64,000 bases of DNA from Alteromonas portus (GTDB lineage: Bacteria; Pseudomonadota; Gammaproteobacteria; Enterobacterales; Alteromonadaceae), in NCBI RefSeq assembly GCF_005117025.1, contig NZ_SWCO01000001.1, positions 620,001 through 684,000 of the forward strand, read 5' to 3'. The notes under the pieces were generated by a model. It ran no database searches and was not told where the DNA came from. It saw nothing but the letters and a program-made list of their open reading frames with translations. The position numbers and the translations under genes were made by a program. Shown in pieces: positions 52,102-61,267 of this stretch (position 1 is its first letter; every line of letters starts with the position of its first letter).

Positions 52102-52327
52102 GTCATATTTCTTAAGGGCAGTGCGTGACATGTACAGCAAAGTTTCCACCCCAATCTAAAAAGTTGACCATTTGGTCTATAAATTGTGTTGTAACATGGT
52201 CTGGCAGGTTCCAATCTTCTGCCAATTCACTTATATTTGCGCCCTTAAAATTCCTCACCTACATTCACCTCTCTCGGTGAGGAAATATCTCTTAACGCAA
52301 TTTGTGCAATTGGATTTTTTAAAACGC

Positions 52328-53248
52328 ATGTCTTCATTATCTTTGGCGGAAAAAGAGCAATCAAAAGGTATAAAAATGCTTTTGGTTGCGGTGTTGTGCT
52401 TAGGGCTTAACTGGCCAGGTATGAAATTAGGACTAGAGATAGTTGGCCCTGTATGGATGGTGTGTCTGCGCTTTTTGTTAAGTCTTCCTGTACTTGCGCT
52501 GTTTGTACTAATCACCAAAAACCGTTTACCGGTGCTCAACCGTAAAGATCGCTCGGTGGTGTTTGTCGTTGCGTTTTTCCAGTTTATCTTATCAATGGGG
52601 CTTATTACTGTCTCGCTGCAGTTTATCCCTGCGGGCACGGCCAGTATTCTTATTTACACCACACCGCTTTGGATGCTGCTTATCGACACCCTATGGTATC
52701 GACAACGCCCGCCTTCTAAGCGATTATTCCTTACCGGTATATCTACCATTGGCTGTGCAATGATTTTATTTGCTTCGGGACAACCGGGCGCATGGCTACC
52801 GCTCTTTGGTATGTTGCTGGCATCTGCATTGTGGGCGGTCGCTATTCGAAGAGTGTCTTTTCACAAGTGGAAAGGAAGCGTCATTGAAGCTGTGTTCTGG
52901 CAGTTTACCATCGCGGGTTTCGCCATGCTTGCCATTGCACTGATGCTTGAGCCTACACCTAATTTTGGGGCTTACGATATAAGCGATTGGTTGTTACTGA
53001 CGTATATTGGCCCAGTGGCAACAGGTCTCGGTTTTGGCCTTATGGTAGCGGCGGGGCCTAAATTGCCACCAGATAAAATCGTACTTATTAGTACACTTAC
53101 GCCGATAGTGGGCTATGTAAGCTCTGTGATATTGCTTAAAGAAACGCTACTGCCTATGGTGATGGCCGGCGCAATATTAATGATAGCAGCGCTTATCGTT
53201 AATGGTCTTCCAAAAAGCGCGCTTAAAAAGATACTAGGGCAACGCTAA
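52328..53248 (+). CDS. DMT-superfamily (EamA) transporter
   Basis: 306 residues from MSSLSLAEKEQSKGIKMLLV; a longer frame from 52172 adds residues that do not fit. Ten membrane helices in two EamA repeats are seen (LGLNWPGMKLGLEIVGPVWM in the first; GPVATGLGFGLMVAAGPKLP in the second). It is probably an exporter of amino acids or metabolites; substrate unknown. Upstream, GACCA-TT-TGGTC overlaps a TTGACC element (52164-52177). It converges on the LysR gene with 11 bases between stops. Confidence 0.88.
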   Translation: MSSLSLAEKEQSKGIKMLLVAVLCLGLNWPGMKLGLEIVGPVWMVCLRFLLSLPVLALFVLITKNRLPVLNRKDRSVVFVVAFFQFILSMGLITVSLQFIPAGTASILIYTTPLWMLLIDTLWYRQRPPSKRLFLTGISTIGCAMILFASGQPGAWLPLFGMLLASALWAVAIRRVSFHKWKGSVIEAVFWQFTIAGFAMLAIALMLEPTPNFGAYDISDWLLLTYIGPVATGLGFGLMVAAGPKLPPDKIVLISTLTPIVGYVSSVILLKETLLPMVMAGAILMIAALIVNGLPKSALKKILGQR

Positions 53249-53259
53249 ACAAAGGTGAG

Positions 53260-54156
53260 TTAAAGGGTTAGTCGCGGCTGTATAAAATCCAAAAACGCAG
53301 AGATACGAGACGATACTGCACTATTTTTGTAGTACACCGCTTGTACCGACTCTCTGCGGTTTGGGCTGACGATGTCGTCACGAAATAGCTCTACCAGCGT
53401 GCCAGCGCTGATATCCTTGTGTACCATAAAGTGAGAAAGTAACGCGATACCTTGACCTGCCAAACACAGCTGGCGAATAGTTTCGCCGCTTGACGCACGA
53501 AGACTGTACTGCAAATTAATATCTTGCTTGAGCGGCCATTTATTTAGACTTGGTGAGTCGCTAAAGCCAATCAGTTTGTGTTCGTTTAGCCTGCTAATTC
53601 CACCTTCGTCTTCAGAGATGGGATATTTTTCAAGATACTGTGGGCTTGCCACAATATGCAGCTTACTTTTTCCTAAACGTCTGGCATGTAAGTTAGAGTC
53701 GCTTAAATCACCAATACGTATTGCGATATCGGTTTTGTGTTCTAACAGGTCGATAATGCTGTCGTGACTGGTGATATCGAGCGTTATGTCAGGAAATGCT
53801 TCTCGAAATTCACCCACTAACGGCGCTAGCTGATGGAATACAAACGGGCTCGCAGCATCGACCCGAAGTTTTCCAGAAGGGGCGCGCTTTAATAGCCGTA
53901 ATGCTTCTTCACCTTTTTCTAATATATTTAGCCCGTCTCTCGCATATTGCAGGAAAAGCTCACCTTCTTCTGTTAATTCCAGCCGTCTGGTAGTGCGATT
54001 CAATAGGGTTACATCTAAGCCATCTTCCAGACGGGTAACCGCTCTGCTCACTTTTGCAACCTGCTGATTGAGTAGATTGGCAGCACTGGAAAAACTACCT
54101 GTATCCACAACGGTTAGGAACGCTTCTAAATCTTCAGTTTTTGATGAGACTGGCAT
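53260..54156 (-). CDS. LysR-family transcriptional regulator
   Basis: 298 residues. The winged helix-turn-helix is at about 7-65 (LEAFLTVVDTGSFSSAANLL, AVTRLEDGLDVTLLNRTTRR). The effector domain follows (SGKLRVDAASPFVFHQLAPL), in the CrgA/DsdC-like subgroup. It is divergent from the MFS gene (192 bases apart), the classic LysR layout. It likely controls the redox/efflux cluster to its right, with an inducer that cannot be named. Confidence 0.93.
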   Translation of the reverse strand: MPVSSKTEDLEAFLTVVDTGSFSSAANLLNQQVAKVSRAVTRLEDGLDVTLLNRTTRRLELTEEGELFLQYARDGLNILEKGEEALRLLKRAPSGKLRVDAASPFVFHQLAPLVGEFREAFPDITLDITSHDSIIDLLEHKTDIAIRIGDLSDSNLHARRLGKSKLHIVASPQYLEKYPISEDEGGISRLNEHKLIGFSDSPSLNKWPLKQDINLQYSLRASSGETIRQLCLAGQGIALLSHFMVHKDISAGTLVELFRDDIVSPNRRESVQAVYYKNSAVSSRISAFLDFIQPRLTL

Positions 54157-54348
54157 CGCACACCTTATATTTTCAAATATCGCAAAAGTATTTTGTCATT
54201 AGTGCTGTATTTTGCAAATAAATTTATCGTCAAACTGTACGCACTTTATTAATGGCTTTCAAAAAACGGTGTAGTTGTTCGTTCTAGAAGCCAAAGGTGG
54301 CGTTGTTAATCAAGCCATCTCGTTAATTACTTTTTGAGGATAATTGAA

Positions 54349-55548
54349 ATGCCTATTGCATTATTTGCGTTAACGTTAAGTGCGTTTGCTATTGGCACAA
54401 CAGAGTTCGTGATAGTGGGGCTTGTCCCCACCATTGCTAACGATCTTGGCGTTACGTTACCAAGCGCAGGCTTACTGGTAAGTTTGTACGCCGTTGGTGT
54501 TGCCGTTGGCGCACCGGTTCTTACCGCCCTTACGGGAAAGTGGAATAGAAAGCATGTTCTGCTTAGCTTAATGGCGCTATTTGTGGCTGGTAATATTCTT
54601 GCCTGGCAAGCGCCTAGCTACGAGAGCTTAATTTTAGCTCGCATTTTGACAGGCTTAGCGCATGGTGTGTTCTTTTCCATAGGGTCAACTATTGCTACAG
54701 GGCTAGTGGCGAAAGAAAAAGAAGCCAGTGCGATTGCCATTATGTTTACAGGCTTAACCGTAGCCTTGGTTACTGGCGTACCTTTAGGTACCTGGATTGG
54801 TCAAAACTTCGGTTGGAAAGCAACCTTCCTTGTGGTTTCCGCGCTTGGCACACTTGCGCTAATAGGTAGTGCGTTGCTGGTACCGAACAATCTTAAACAA
54901 AGTAAACCGGCCACCTTGAGTGAACAAATGAAGGTGTTGGTTCAGCCTCGTCTGGTATTAGTGTATTTAATGACGATATTGGGCTATGGCGGCACATTTA
55001 CGGCATTCACCTATCTAGCGCCTATATTGCAGGAAGAGGCGGGGTTTGCGCCCTCAGCCATCAGCTTAATTATGCTGGTTTACGGTGTATCTGTCGCGGT
55101 AGGCAATATTTATGGCGGCAAGCTTGCTGACAAAAAAGGCCCAATCCGCGCGTTAACTATCATCTTTTCAGCCCTTTCAGTCATCTTGTTTGCCCTGACG
55201 TTTACCATGGGCAGTAAAGTTGCCGCAGTGATCACCGTTTTAGTGTGGGGCGCCTTTGCCTTTGGCAATGTTCCAGGACTTCAGGTGTACGTTGTTCAAT
55301 TAGCAGAGAAGTTTACCCCTAATGCTGTTGATGTCGCTTCAGGTTTAAATATCGCGGCATTTAACATTGGAATAGCTGTGGGCTCAATTCTAGGCGGTGC
55401 AATTGTAGACGGTATGCAGTTATCTGATACCGCGTGGATTGGTGCAATTATTTCTGTTGCAGCGTTACTTGTTACACGTTACAGCGGCTATTTAGACAAG
55501 CGCGCACTCAGTACTGCGAATACGGCGAATAATGCAACGAGCGCGTAG
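54349..55548 (+). CDS. MFS transporter, AraJ/drug-efflux type (DHA1)
   Basis: 399 residues from the ATG at 54349 (AGGA eight bases upstream; a TTG at 54334 is too early). There are twelve membrane helices. The N-terminus LFALTLSAFAIGTTEFVIVG and motif A-like GKWNRKHVLLSLMA are typical of DHA1 arabinose/sugar or drug efflux proteins. It is first gene of the cluster and is followed ten bases later by the LLM oxidoreductase. Probably an exporter of a toxic organic compound. Confidence 0.9.
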   Translation: MPIALFALTLSAFAIGTTEFVIVGLVPTIANDLGVTLPSAGLLVSLYAVGVAVGAPVLTALTGKWNRKHVLLSLMALFVAGNILAWQAPSYESLILARILTGLAHGVFFSIGSTIATGLVAKEKEASAIAIMFTGLTVALVTGVPLGTWIGQNFGWKATFLVVSALGTLALIGSALLVPNNLKQSKPATLSEQMKVLVQPRLVLVYLMTILGYGGTFTAFTYLAPILQEEAGFAPSAISLIMLVYGVSVAVGNIYGGKLADKKGPIRALTIIFSALSVILFALTFTMGSKVAAVITVLVWGAFAFGNVPGLQVYVVQLAEKFTPNAVDVASGLNIAAFNIGIAVGSILGGAIVDGMQLSDTAWIGAIISVAALLVTRYSGYLDKRALSTANTANNATSA

Positions 55549-55558
55549 GGAGGTCACA

Positions 55559-56467
55559 ATGACGACAAATACCTTTGATAAGCTTGCACAACATACGTTC
55601 TCAGTAGGTGTAGAGCTTCCGCTAGATAACGACTGGGCGCATTTCGACGCCACAAAAGGTACGCCATTCGGCGTACCTGATATGACCGAGCATCACAGCC
55701 GTATTCAATTAGCCGACAAACTAGGGTTTAAAGCAGCGTGGGTACGAGATGTACCGGTTTACGACCCTAGCTTTGGTGATGCAGCTCAGGTTTTCGAAAC
55801 CTTCACTTACCTGGGCTATTTAGCGGGTATCACAGACAATATTCTATTAGGCACAGCCGCTGTTGTTTTGCCTCTTAGGCAGCCATGGCTTGTTAAAAAG
55901 GCGGCAGCAACGGTGCAGCAGCTAAGTAACGACCGCCTTATACTCGGTGTAGCCAGTGGGGATAGACCGGTTGAGTACCCGTTGTTCGATGTCGATTTTG
56001 ACAGTCGCGGCGAGCAATTCAGGCAGTCACTGGAAATTGTAAAGCACGGTGAGAGTTCCCTTAAGCCTGGTATGTCCCTGTTACCGCGCTCAACCACGCC
56101 GCCTTTGTACGTTGCAGGGCTCGCTCAGCAAAGCCCTCAGTGGGTTGGAGAAAATATGGACGGTTGGCTGGCGTATCCAGGTACACCGAACGACCATGCA
56201 AAGCGCGTAGAACTATGGCGAAATGTCGCGGGCAACAAGCCTTACGTTAGTTTTATTCATCTTAATTTGGTTGAAGACGATGAAGCGCCCATAAAACGCC
56301 ACCGATTCGGGGTTGAAACTGGTGTAAATGGGCTTATCAAAGAACTCAATGCAATGAAAGAAGCGGGGGTTGATCATATTGGCCTGCACTTCAGACGTAA
56401 TACGCAACCAGTAGAAGTCGCGATGCAGCGCATTGCTGACTACGTATTACCTAACTTTCATAAATAA
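55559..56467 (+). CDS. LLM-class flavin oxidoreductase (BA3436-like)
   Basis: 302 residues with GGGAGG upstream of MTTNTFDKL. It is a luciferase-like TIM barrel: FSVGVELPLDNDWAHF, AAWVRDVPVYDPSFGDA, then TAAVVLPLRQPWLVKKAAAT and ILGVASGDRPVEYPLF. These use reduced flavin to oxidise diverse organics. The close family is the uncharacterised BA3436-type LLM group. It lies inside the LysR-linked cluster. Confidence 0.88.
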   Translation: MTTNTFDKLAQHTFSVGVELPLDNDWAHFDATKGTPFGVPDMTEHHSRIQLADKLGFKAAWVRDVPVYDPSFGDAAQVFETFTYLGYLAGITDNILLGTAAVVLPLRQPWLVKKAAATVQQLSNDRLILGVASGDRPVEYPLFDVDFDSRGEQFRQSLEIVKHGESSLKPGMSLLPRSTTPPLYVAGLAQQSPQWVGENMDGWLAYPGTPNDHAKRVELWRNVAGNKPYVSFIHLNLVEDDEAPIKRHRFGVETGVNGLIKELNAMKEAGVDHIGLHFRRNTQPVEVAMQRIADYVLPNFHK

Positions 56468-56488
56468 CGGAACCAACAAGGAGGCATC

Positions 56489-57325
56489 ATGCCGAATGTA
56501 AATCAGTCACAATCTAAAATTCCTTCGCTAGGTGTAGGCACGTTTCGCTTAAAAGATGACGAAGCCTATAACAGCGTGACAATGGCACTTGAAGTGGGTT
56601 TCCGCCATATTGATACGGCGCAAATTTACGGCAATGAAGAAGCGGTAGGTCGCGCTGTTAAAGACGCTATTGCAAACAATCTTGTTGCACGCGAAGACCT
56701 TTACGTCACCACCAAGGTGTGGAATGACAAGCTGAATAAAGCAAGCTTTGTGGATAGCGTAAAAGAGAGTTTGGAAAAGCTTCAACTGTCGTACGTTGAC
56801 CTACTACTTATTCATTGGCCGTCACCGGAAAACGGTGAAAGCATGGAAGAGTACCTAGGTGAATTGCTGCGCGTTAAGGAACTGGGCCTGACAAAAGAAA
56901 TTGGTATTTCTAACTTTACCGTGGCACAAATTGAAGAAGCGGTGAGTATCTTGGGCGAGGGCGTTATTTCCACGAATCAAGTAGAGGTACACCCTTATCT
57001 TACTAATGAAAAAGTGCGTGCAGCGTGCGAGAAACACGGTATCACAGTGACAGGATATATGCCGTTTGCTGTTGGTAAAGTGCTAAAAGACGAGACCATC
57101 ATTGCGATTGCAGATAAGCATGGTGTGAGCACTGCTGAGGTAGTTGTAGCCTGGGAGCTGGCTCATGGTTTAGTCACTATTCCATCGTCGACCAAGCGCA
57201 AAAATCTGGAAACCAATTTCAAAGCCCTTGAACTTACCTTAGACGCTGACGATATCGCAAAGATTGACGCGCTAGATTGTGGCGACCGTCAAGCTAACCC
57301 AGATTTTTCACCTGCGTGGGACTAA
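56489..57325 (+). CDS. Aldo/keto reductase
   Basis: 278 residues. The AKR tetrad is visible: Asp and Tyr in HIDTAQIYGNEEAVG, Lys in VTTKVWNDKL and His in LLIHWP. NADPH-binding ends include TIPSSTKRKNLETNF. It resembles the DkgA/YafB reductases of 2,5-diketogluconate and of aldehydes such as methylglyoxal. GGAGG precedes the start. The cluster position suggests detoxification of a reactive carbonyl. Confidence 0.92.
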   Translation: MPNVNQSQSKIPSLGVGTFRLKDDEAYNSVTMALEVGFRHIDTAQIYGNEEAVGRAVKDAIANNLVAREDLYVTTKVWNDKLNKASFVDSVKESLEKLQLSYVDLLLIHWPSPENGESMEEYLGELLRVKELGLTKEIGISNFTVAQIEEAVSILGEGVISTNQVEVHPYLTNEKVRAACEKHGITVTGYMPFAVGKVLKDETIIAIADKHGVSTAEVVVAWELAHGLVTIPSSTKRKNLETNFKALELTLDADDIAKIDALDCGDRQANPDFSPAWD

Positions 57326-57355
57326 TCGGAAAAATCACTGTGTTAAGGAGCTTTT

Positions 57356-58291
57356 ATGCAAGCTAACGTTTGGCAATTTGAACAAGCTGGCGCAGCACTG
57401 ATACAAAACGTACGAGAGTTTTCTGAGCCGGAGGCAGGGCGTATTGTCGTGCGCAACTATGCTATTGGCATTAACCCAGTTGACTGGAAGTTTATCGATG
57501 ATAACCCGCGCGACTGGGAAAAAGGGCATATTCCCGGTGTGGACGGTGCAGGTGTTGTTGTCGCTGTAGGTGAGGGCGTTGATAACAGTCTATTGGGTAA
57601 GCGTGTGGCTTACCATCATAGCCTAGGTGATAACGGAAGCTTTGCCGATCATAGTGAAGTGTACGCAAGCCGCGTAATGGTTGTACCAGAAAGCGTTGAT
57701 TTTGCGCTAGCTGCTGCGTTGCCATGCCCAATGCTTACTGCCTGGCAAGCGTTCAGTAAAGTGCCGGTTCGAGAGGGGGCTAACGTGTTAGTTAGCGGTA
57801 TGGGCGCCGTTAACAAATTGCTGGCGCAAATACTTTCACAGGCTGGTTTTAACGTACATGTTATCTCAGGAAGCTTTACGCAAGAGCAAGCCGATGAGAT
57901 GGGCGTAAAAACCATCCATCGCGGTAAACCTGAAGGGCAAACCTTTTACGCGCTTTTTGACGCGAATGGTCCAGACTATGCGGCGTCACTGGTGCCGCTT
58001 CTTGAAGCTAACGGCCACGTAGTGAGTATTCTAGGTCGTATTGAAGTACCTGTAGACGCACCTTTTACACGTACTATTTCTTATCATGAGATAGCCTTAG
58101 GCGCGCTGCATGATTATGGCGATTTATCACAGTGGCAGCGCTTGGTGAAAGACGGTGAGGCTTTACTTGAGCAAGTTGCTGCGCAAACGTTGGTTGTCGA
58201 AATACCTAACGTGTTTGACTTCAATAATTTGAACGAGGCCCTACAATTTTCAAAAGAAGACAAGCGAAAGGCGGTGGTTACGGTGTCATAA
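57356..58291 (+). CDS. Medium-chain dehydrogenase/reductase, zinc-free quinone-reductase-like
   Basis: 311 residues. The GroES-like N-domain (INPVDWKFIDDNPRDWEKGH; PGVDGAGVVVAVGEGVDN) and the NADP-binding Rossmann part (VLVSGMGAVNKLLAQILSQA) are clear. Cys/His catalytic zinc ligands are missing, as in quinone oxidoreductases. The loop GMGAVNKLL departs from the usual GxGGVG. It is the last gene of the cluster, and its stop overlaps the convergent GGDEF gene by six bases. Confidence 0.88.
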   Translation: MQANVWQFEQAGAALIQNVREFSEPEAGRIVVRNYAIGINPVDWKFIDDNPRDWEKGHIPGVDGAGVVVAVGEGVDNSLLGKRVAYHHSLGDNGSFADHSEVYASRVMVVPESVDFALAAALPCPMLTAWQAFSKVPVREGANVLVSGMGAVNKLLAQILSQAGFNVHVISGSFTQEQADEMGVKTIHRGKPEGQTFYALFDANGPDYAASLVPLLEANGHVVSILGRIEVPVDAPFTRTISYHEIALGALHDYGDLSQWQRLVKDGEALLEQVAAQTLVVEIPNVFDFNNLNEALQFSKEDKRKAVVTVS

Positions 58292-60043
58292 AGCCGGAAT
58301 GATTAAGTTTCTTCCCTTATCTTTGGCTACGTAAAGGGCTTTATCAGCTCGTCTGAAGGCTTCGACAATATCGTCGGAGCCTTTACATAAAGTCCAACCT
58401 ATACATGCCCCTAACTTTCTATCGTCAATCGATGCAATGGCTAACTGGTTGATTGCACTGTGGACAGTTTCCAGTTGCTTTGCAAACTCGTCGGCTTGGG
58501 TGGTCTTGCTTGTATTGAGCGCTTTTACGCGCTTTGCAATGGCAAATTCTTCTCCACCATAGCGCGCTGCTACTTGCCACTCATCATTAAGCGGCGCAAG
58601 AATCTTAGCAATGCCCTTTAGTACTTCATCACCGACATCGTGACCAAATGTATCGTTGATACTTTTGAAGTGATCTAAGTCGATTAGCGCAATGGCTAGC
58701 GCATCATGATCGTGTAAGGTTTTATCAAACGTATTGTCTACGAACATATCCAGCGTACGTCGATTGGGCAATTCGGTTAAACTATCTTTGGAAGCTAGTT
58801 CGGCCAACGTGCTATTCGTTTGTTCAAGTGCAAGGGTGCGCTCTCTTACCAGCGCTTCTAATTTTGATGCCTGCTCACTTTTTAACTTAGCAGCTTCTTT
58901 TTGGGCGTCTCTTTCCCTTTGGACAACTTTCACCATATAGCTTGCGGTAAGTGCAACCATAAATAGGCATGTCATAACTAGCCCAGTCATAAAGGTGGCA
59001 ACGGGTTCGAGGTAAAGGTCTACTTCAAAAAGTGCAATAATGGTAAGAATTAGCGTGCTAAAGGTTACAGGAAGCATAGCGGCGGCAAGCCATTTGGCTC
59101 TATCAGAGCCCCGTCTATGCTCTACAAAGATAACGATACCCGCTATCAGTATATAAGGGAAAAAGAGGAGTACAGGCAGTTTTAAGGCAATATCTAACCC
59201 CACTGTTTGCCACAGTAAAATACCCAGCAGCGGAAGCACTATGCAAAAAGCTTTAATTGTTTTTGCCCCGTAAACCTCATGGTTGTCTCGCGCGAGTGTC
59301 TGAAACAATACCCAAAATGCAGTAATCAATACGGAATAAATGCTTATGGCGTAGCTAATATCGTTCAAACCCGGCGTATTTGGCCACAATAGTTCAAATG
59401 CGTAACCGAACACGCGGAAAAACCAAAATGTTGTCGCAAAAATAAATGATGCAAAACTCAAAAAAACTAAGTTACGGCTGGCAATATAGCCTAATACACA
59501 AAGTAGGGTAAGCAGCCCCATTGCGCCGAAAAATGCCATATCCCGCTGCAAGGTTTTCATATACAAGTTACTGTAATACTCAGGTGTGGCGACCGAGAAA
59601 CTGTATCTTAAAATCTCACCAGACATAGTGCCGGTAAACTCAGTGTAAGAAGACGGCTGCAATACAGAGGGGAAATGATAGTTGGGCGTATTCACCGCTC
59701 GAGTACTGTAAGGTGCACTGTCGCCGGTTTCCCATTGATAATTGCCATCGGTGACAACTAACGTTTTCATTGCAGGGAAACTTATTGAAAACCAGACGGG
59801 AACTTGCGTATCTAACTGATTATAAATACGAACTTTGAAATGCAAATACTGTGACGGCGACCTATCAATAACATCAGCGCTATAAAACCATTCTTCTTCG
59901 CCGGTTATAGTTGCTGAGTTACTTACCGCAAAAACTACATCGTTATCTAAAGACAACATAGTTTGTGAATTATTGAAATTAGCTGCGTTGGCCGTTTGGC
60001 AACAGCATGCTATTACAAGCCATGCGAGCAATATTCGCAGCAT
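58286..60043 (-). CDS. Diguanylate cyclase with 7TM-DISM sensor
   Basis: 585 residues. It has a signal peptide (LRILLAWLVIACCCQTANA), then a periplasmic 7TMR-DISMED2-like beta domain (about 25-175). Seven membrane helices and a coiled coil (QKEAAKLKSEQASKLEALVR) follow. The GGDEF domain reads DSLTELPNRRTLDMFV and RYGGEEFAIA at the active site. The usual inhibitory RxxD motif before the loop is not seen (NDEWQVAARY). It probably makes cyclic di-GMP in response to a periplasmic ligand. Confidence 0.93.
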   Translation of the reverse strand: MLRILLAWLVIACCCQTANAANFNNSQTMLSLDNDVVFAVSNSATITGEEEWFYSADVIDRSPSQYLHFKVRIYNQLDTQVPVWFSISFPAMKTLVVTDGNYQWETGDSAPYSTRAVNTPNYHFPSVLQPSSYTEFTGTMSGEILRYSFSVATPEYYSNLYMKTLQRDMAFFGAMGLLTLLCVLGYIASRNLVFLSFASFIFATTFWFFRVFGYAFELLWPNTPGLNDISYAISIYSVLITAFWVLFQTLARDNHEVYGAKTIKAFCIVLPLLGILLWQTVGLDIALKLPVLLFFPYILIAGIVIFVEHRRGSDRAKWLAAAMLPVTFSTLILTIIALFEVDLYLEPVATFMTGLVMTCLFMVALTASYMVKVVQRERDAQKEAAKLKSEQASKLEALVRERTLALEQTNSTLAELASKDSLTELPNRRTLDMFVDNTFDKTLHDHDALAIALIDLDHFKSINDTFGHDVGDEVLKGIAKILAPLNDEWQVAARYGGEEFAIAKRVKALNTSKTTQADEFAKQLETVHSAINQLAIASIDDRKLGACIGWTLCKGSDDIVEAFRRADKALYVAKDKGRNLIIPAL

Positions 60044-60205
60044 TCATCGTCCTTGTTTTATTGGTTTTTTTATCTACAACTCAATATAGCACATAGTTTC
60101 AAAAATTTAGTACGCATTAAATAAAACATAAGTATAGATAAATCGCCTATTTCTTGTAGCGTTTTTAGCGTGGATAACTAACTAAGGTCGTGAGAGAACA
60201 CGAAG

Positions 60206-61237
60206 CTAATAAAATGTGTGATGTCGTGTCGCTTGATAGGCATTGAGCGCGCGATGTACAACGTAAATAACACACAGGCTAAGTGCAATGGCAACCACTA
60301 CCGATGAAAAGCGATACAGCGCACTATAAATAATATCCTGCTGAGGTGAGAGTGACTGGCCGTACAAAATGCCAAAGGTCGTTAGCACACCGAAGCCAGT
60401 ACCAGCACCACCTCCGCCTAAGACATGTTGGCGGCTGATGAAAAACACCAATATCCACAAGCTAAAGCTAGCAAAAAATAACGTATCACTGTAATTGAGC
60501 AAAATGAGCTGGGCGAGCAGGGCAAGATTACAACCAATGAGTGTACCCAGTGCCCGTTGCCATCCACTCATCGTTGCGCCTTTCCAACAAAGTGGAAATA
60601 GTATCAAGATGCTCGCAGCTTGTGCTGATATCGAATCTACTAAGTCAAAGGTTTGAAACGCAGCAAAGGATAATGTGGCGACTGTCGTACATAAGATAAC
60701 TTCGTGACGAATACTCGCTTTATCTTTTGTCGCTTTGGGCATAGGCGTGCGCGGCGCTTCATCGGGAAAAACAATATGTAAGGCGAATGCAATTATCAAT
60801 GCCAACAGAATTGCACCTATATTGGATATGACCAATGCATAGATATCTATTCCATCACTACTGTAGCTGGCAAAATGAAGTTGTAGCGATAGTCCTACAA
60901 GGGAAAAGGCCCCGAATAAATACAGCGTACCTTTACTCATCTGCCAAAACAAAAAAGCAAAAGTGGCGGCAATTAGCGGTGTGATCAGCAATGGGTGGCT
61001 GCCGAACAAGCCGTAGATCACTAAAACAGTAGCCGCAGGAAAGATGGTTGCGGCAAGAAATTGTCGAACAATGTGACCGTTTAAAACGGCCACCAGTCCA
61101 AGCAATAGAATGGGATACAAAGTGAAAAATATCGGATTAGGCCAATCCAACGCTTTCGATATAGCAAACCCTAACGTGGCACCTGACGCAATCCGAAGCA
61201 TCTGCTGAACATCATTTTTACTTAGCTGTGATTCCAT
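60206..61237 (-). CDS. FUSC/DUF2955 family membrane protein
   Basis: 343 residues with about ten membrane helices in two halves, such as LRIASGATLGFAISKALDWP and the second-half repeat EVILCTTVATLSFAAFQTF, and the loop KGATMSGWQRALGTLIG. DUF2955 proteins resemble the aromatic acid exporter (AaeB) and FusC families. It follows hlyD by 30 bases, so together they likely form an inner-membrane efflux pair. Substrate unknown. Confidence 0.85.
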   Translation of the reverse strand: MESQLSKNDVQQMLRIASGATLGFAISKALDWPNPIFFTLYPILLLGLVAVLNGHIVRQFLAATIFPAATVLVIYGLFGSHPLLITPLIAATFAFLFWQMSKGTLYLFGAFSLVGLSLQLHFASYSSDGIDIYALVISNIGAILLALIIAFALHIVFPDEAPRTPMPKATKDKASIRHEVILCTTVATLSFAAFQTFDLVDSISAQAASILILFPLCWKGATMSGWQRALGTLIGCNLALLAQLILLNYSDTLFFASFSLWILVFFISRQHVLGGGGAGTGFGVLTTFGILYGQSLSPQQDIIYSALYRFSSVVVAIALSLCVIYVVHRALNAYQATRHHTFY

Positions 61238-61267
61238 ATTTTATGTCTGATAAACCATAATTTAAGT

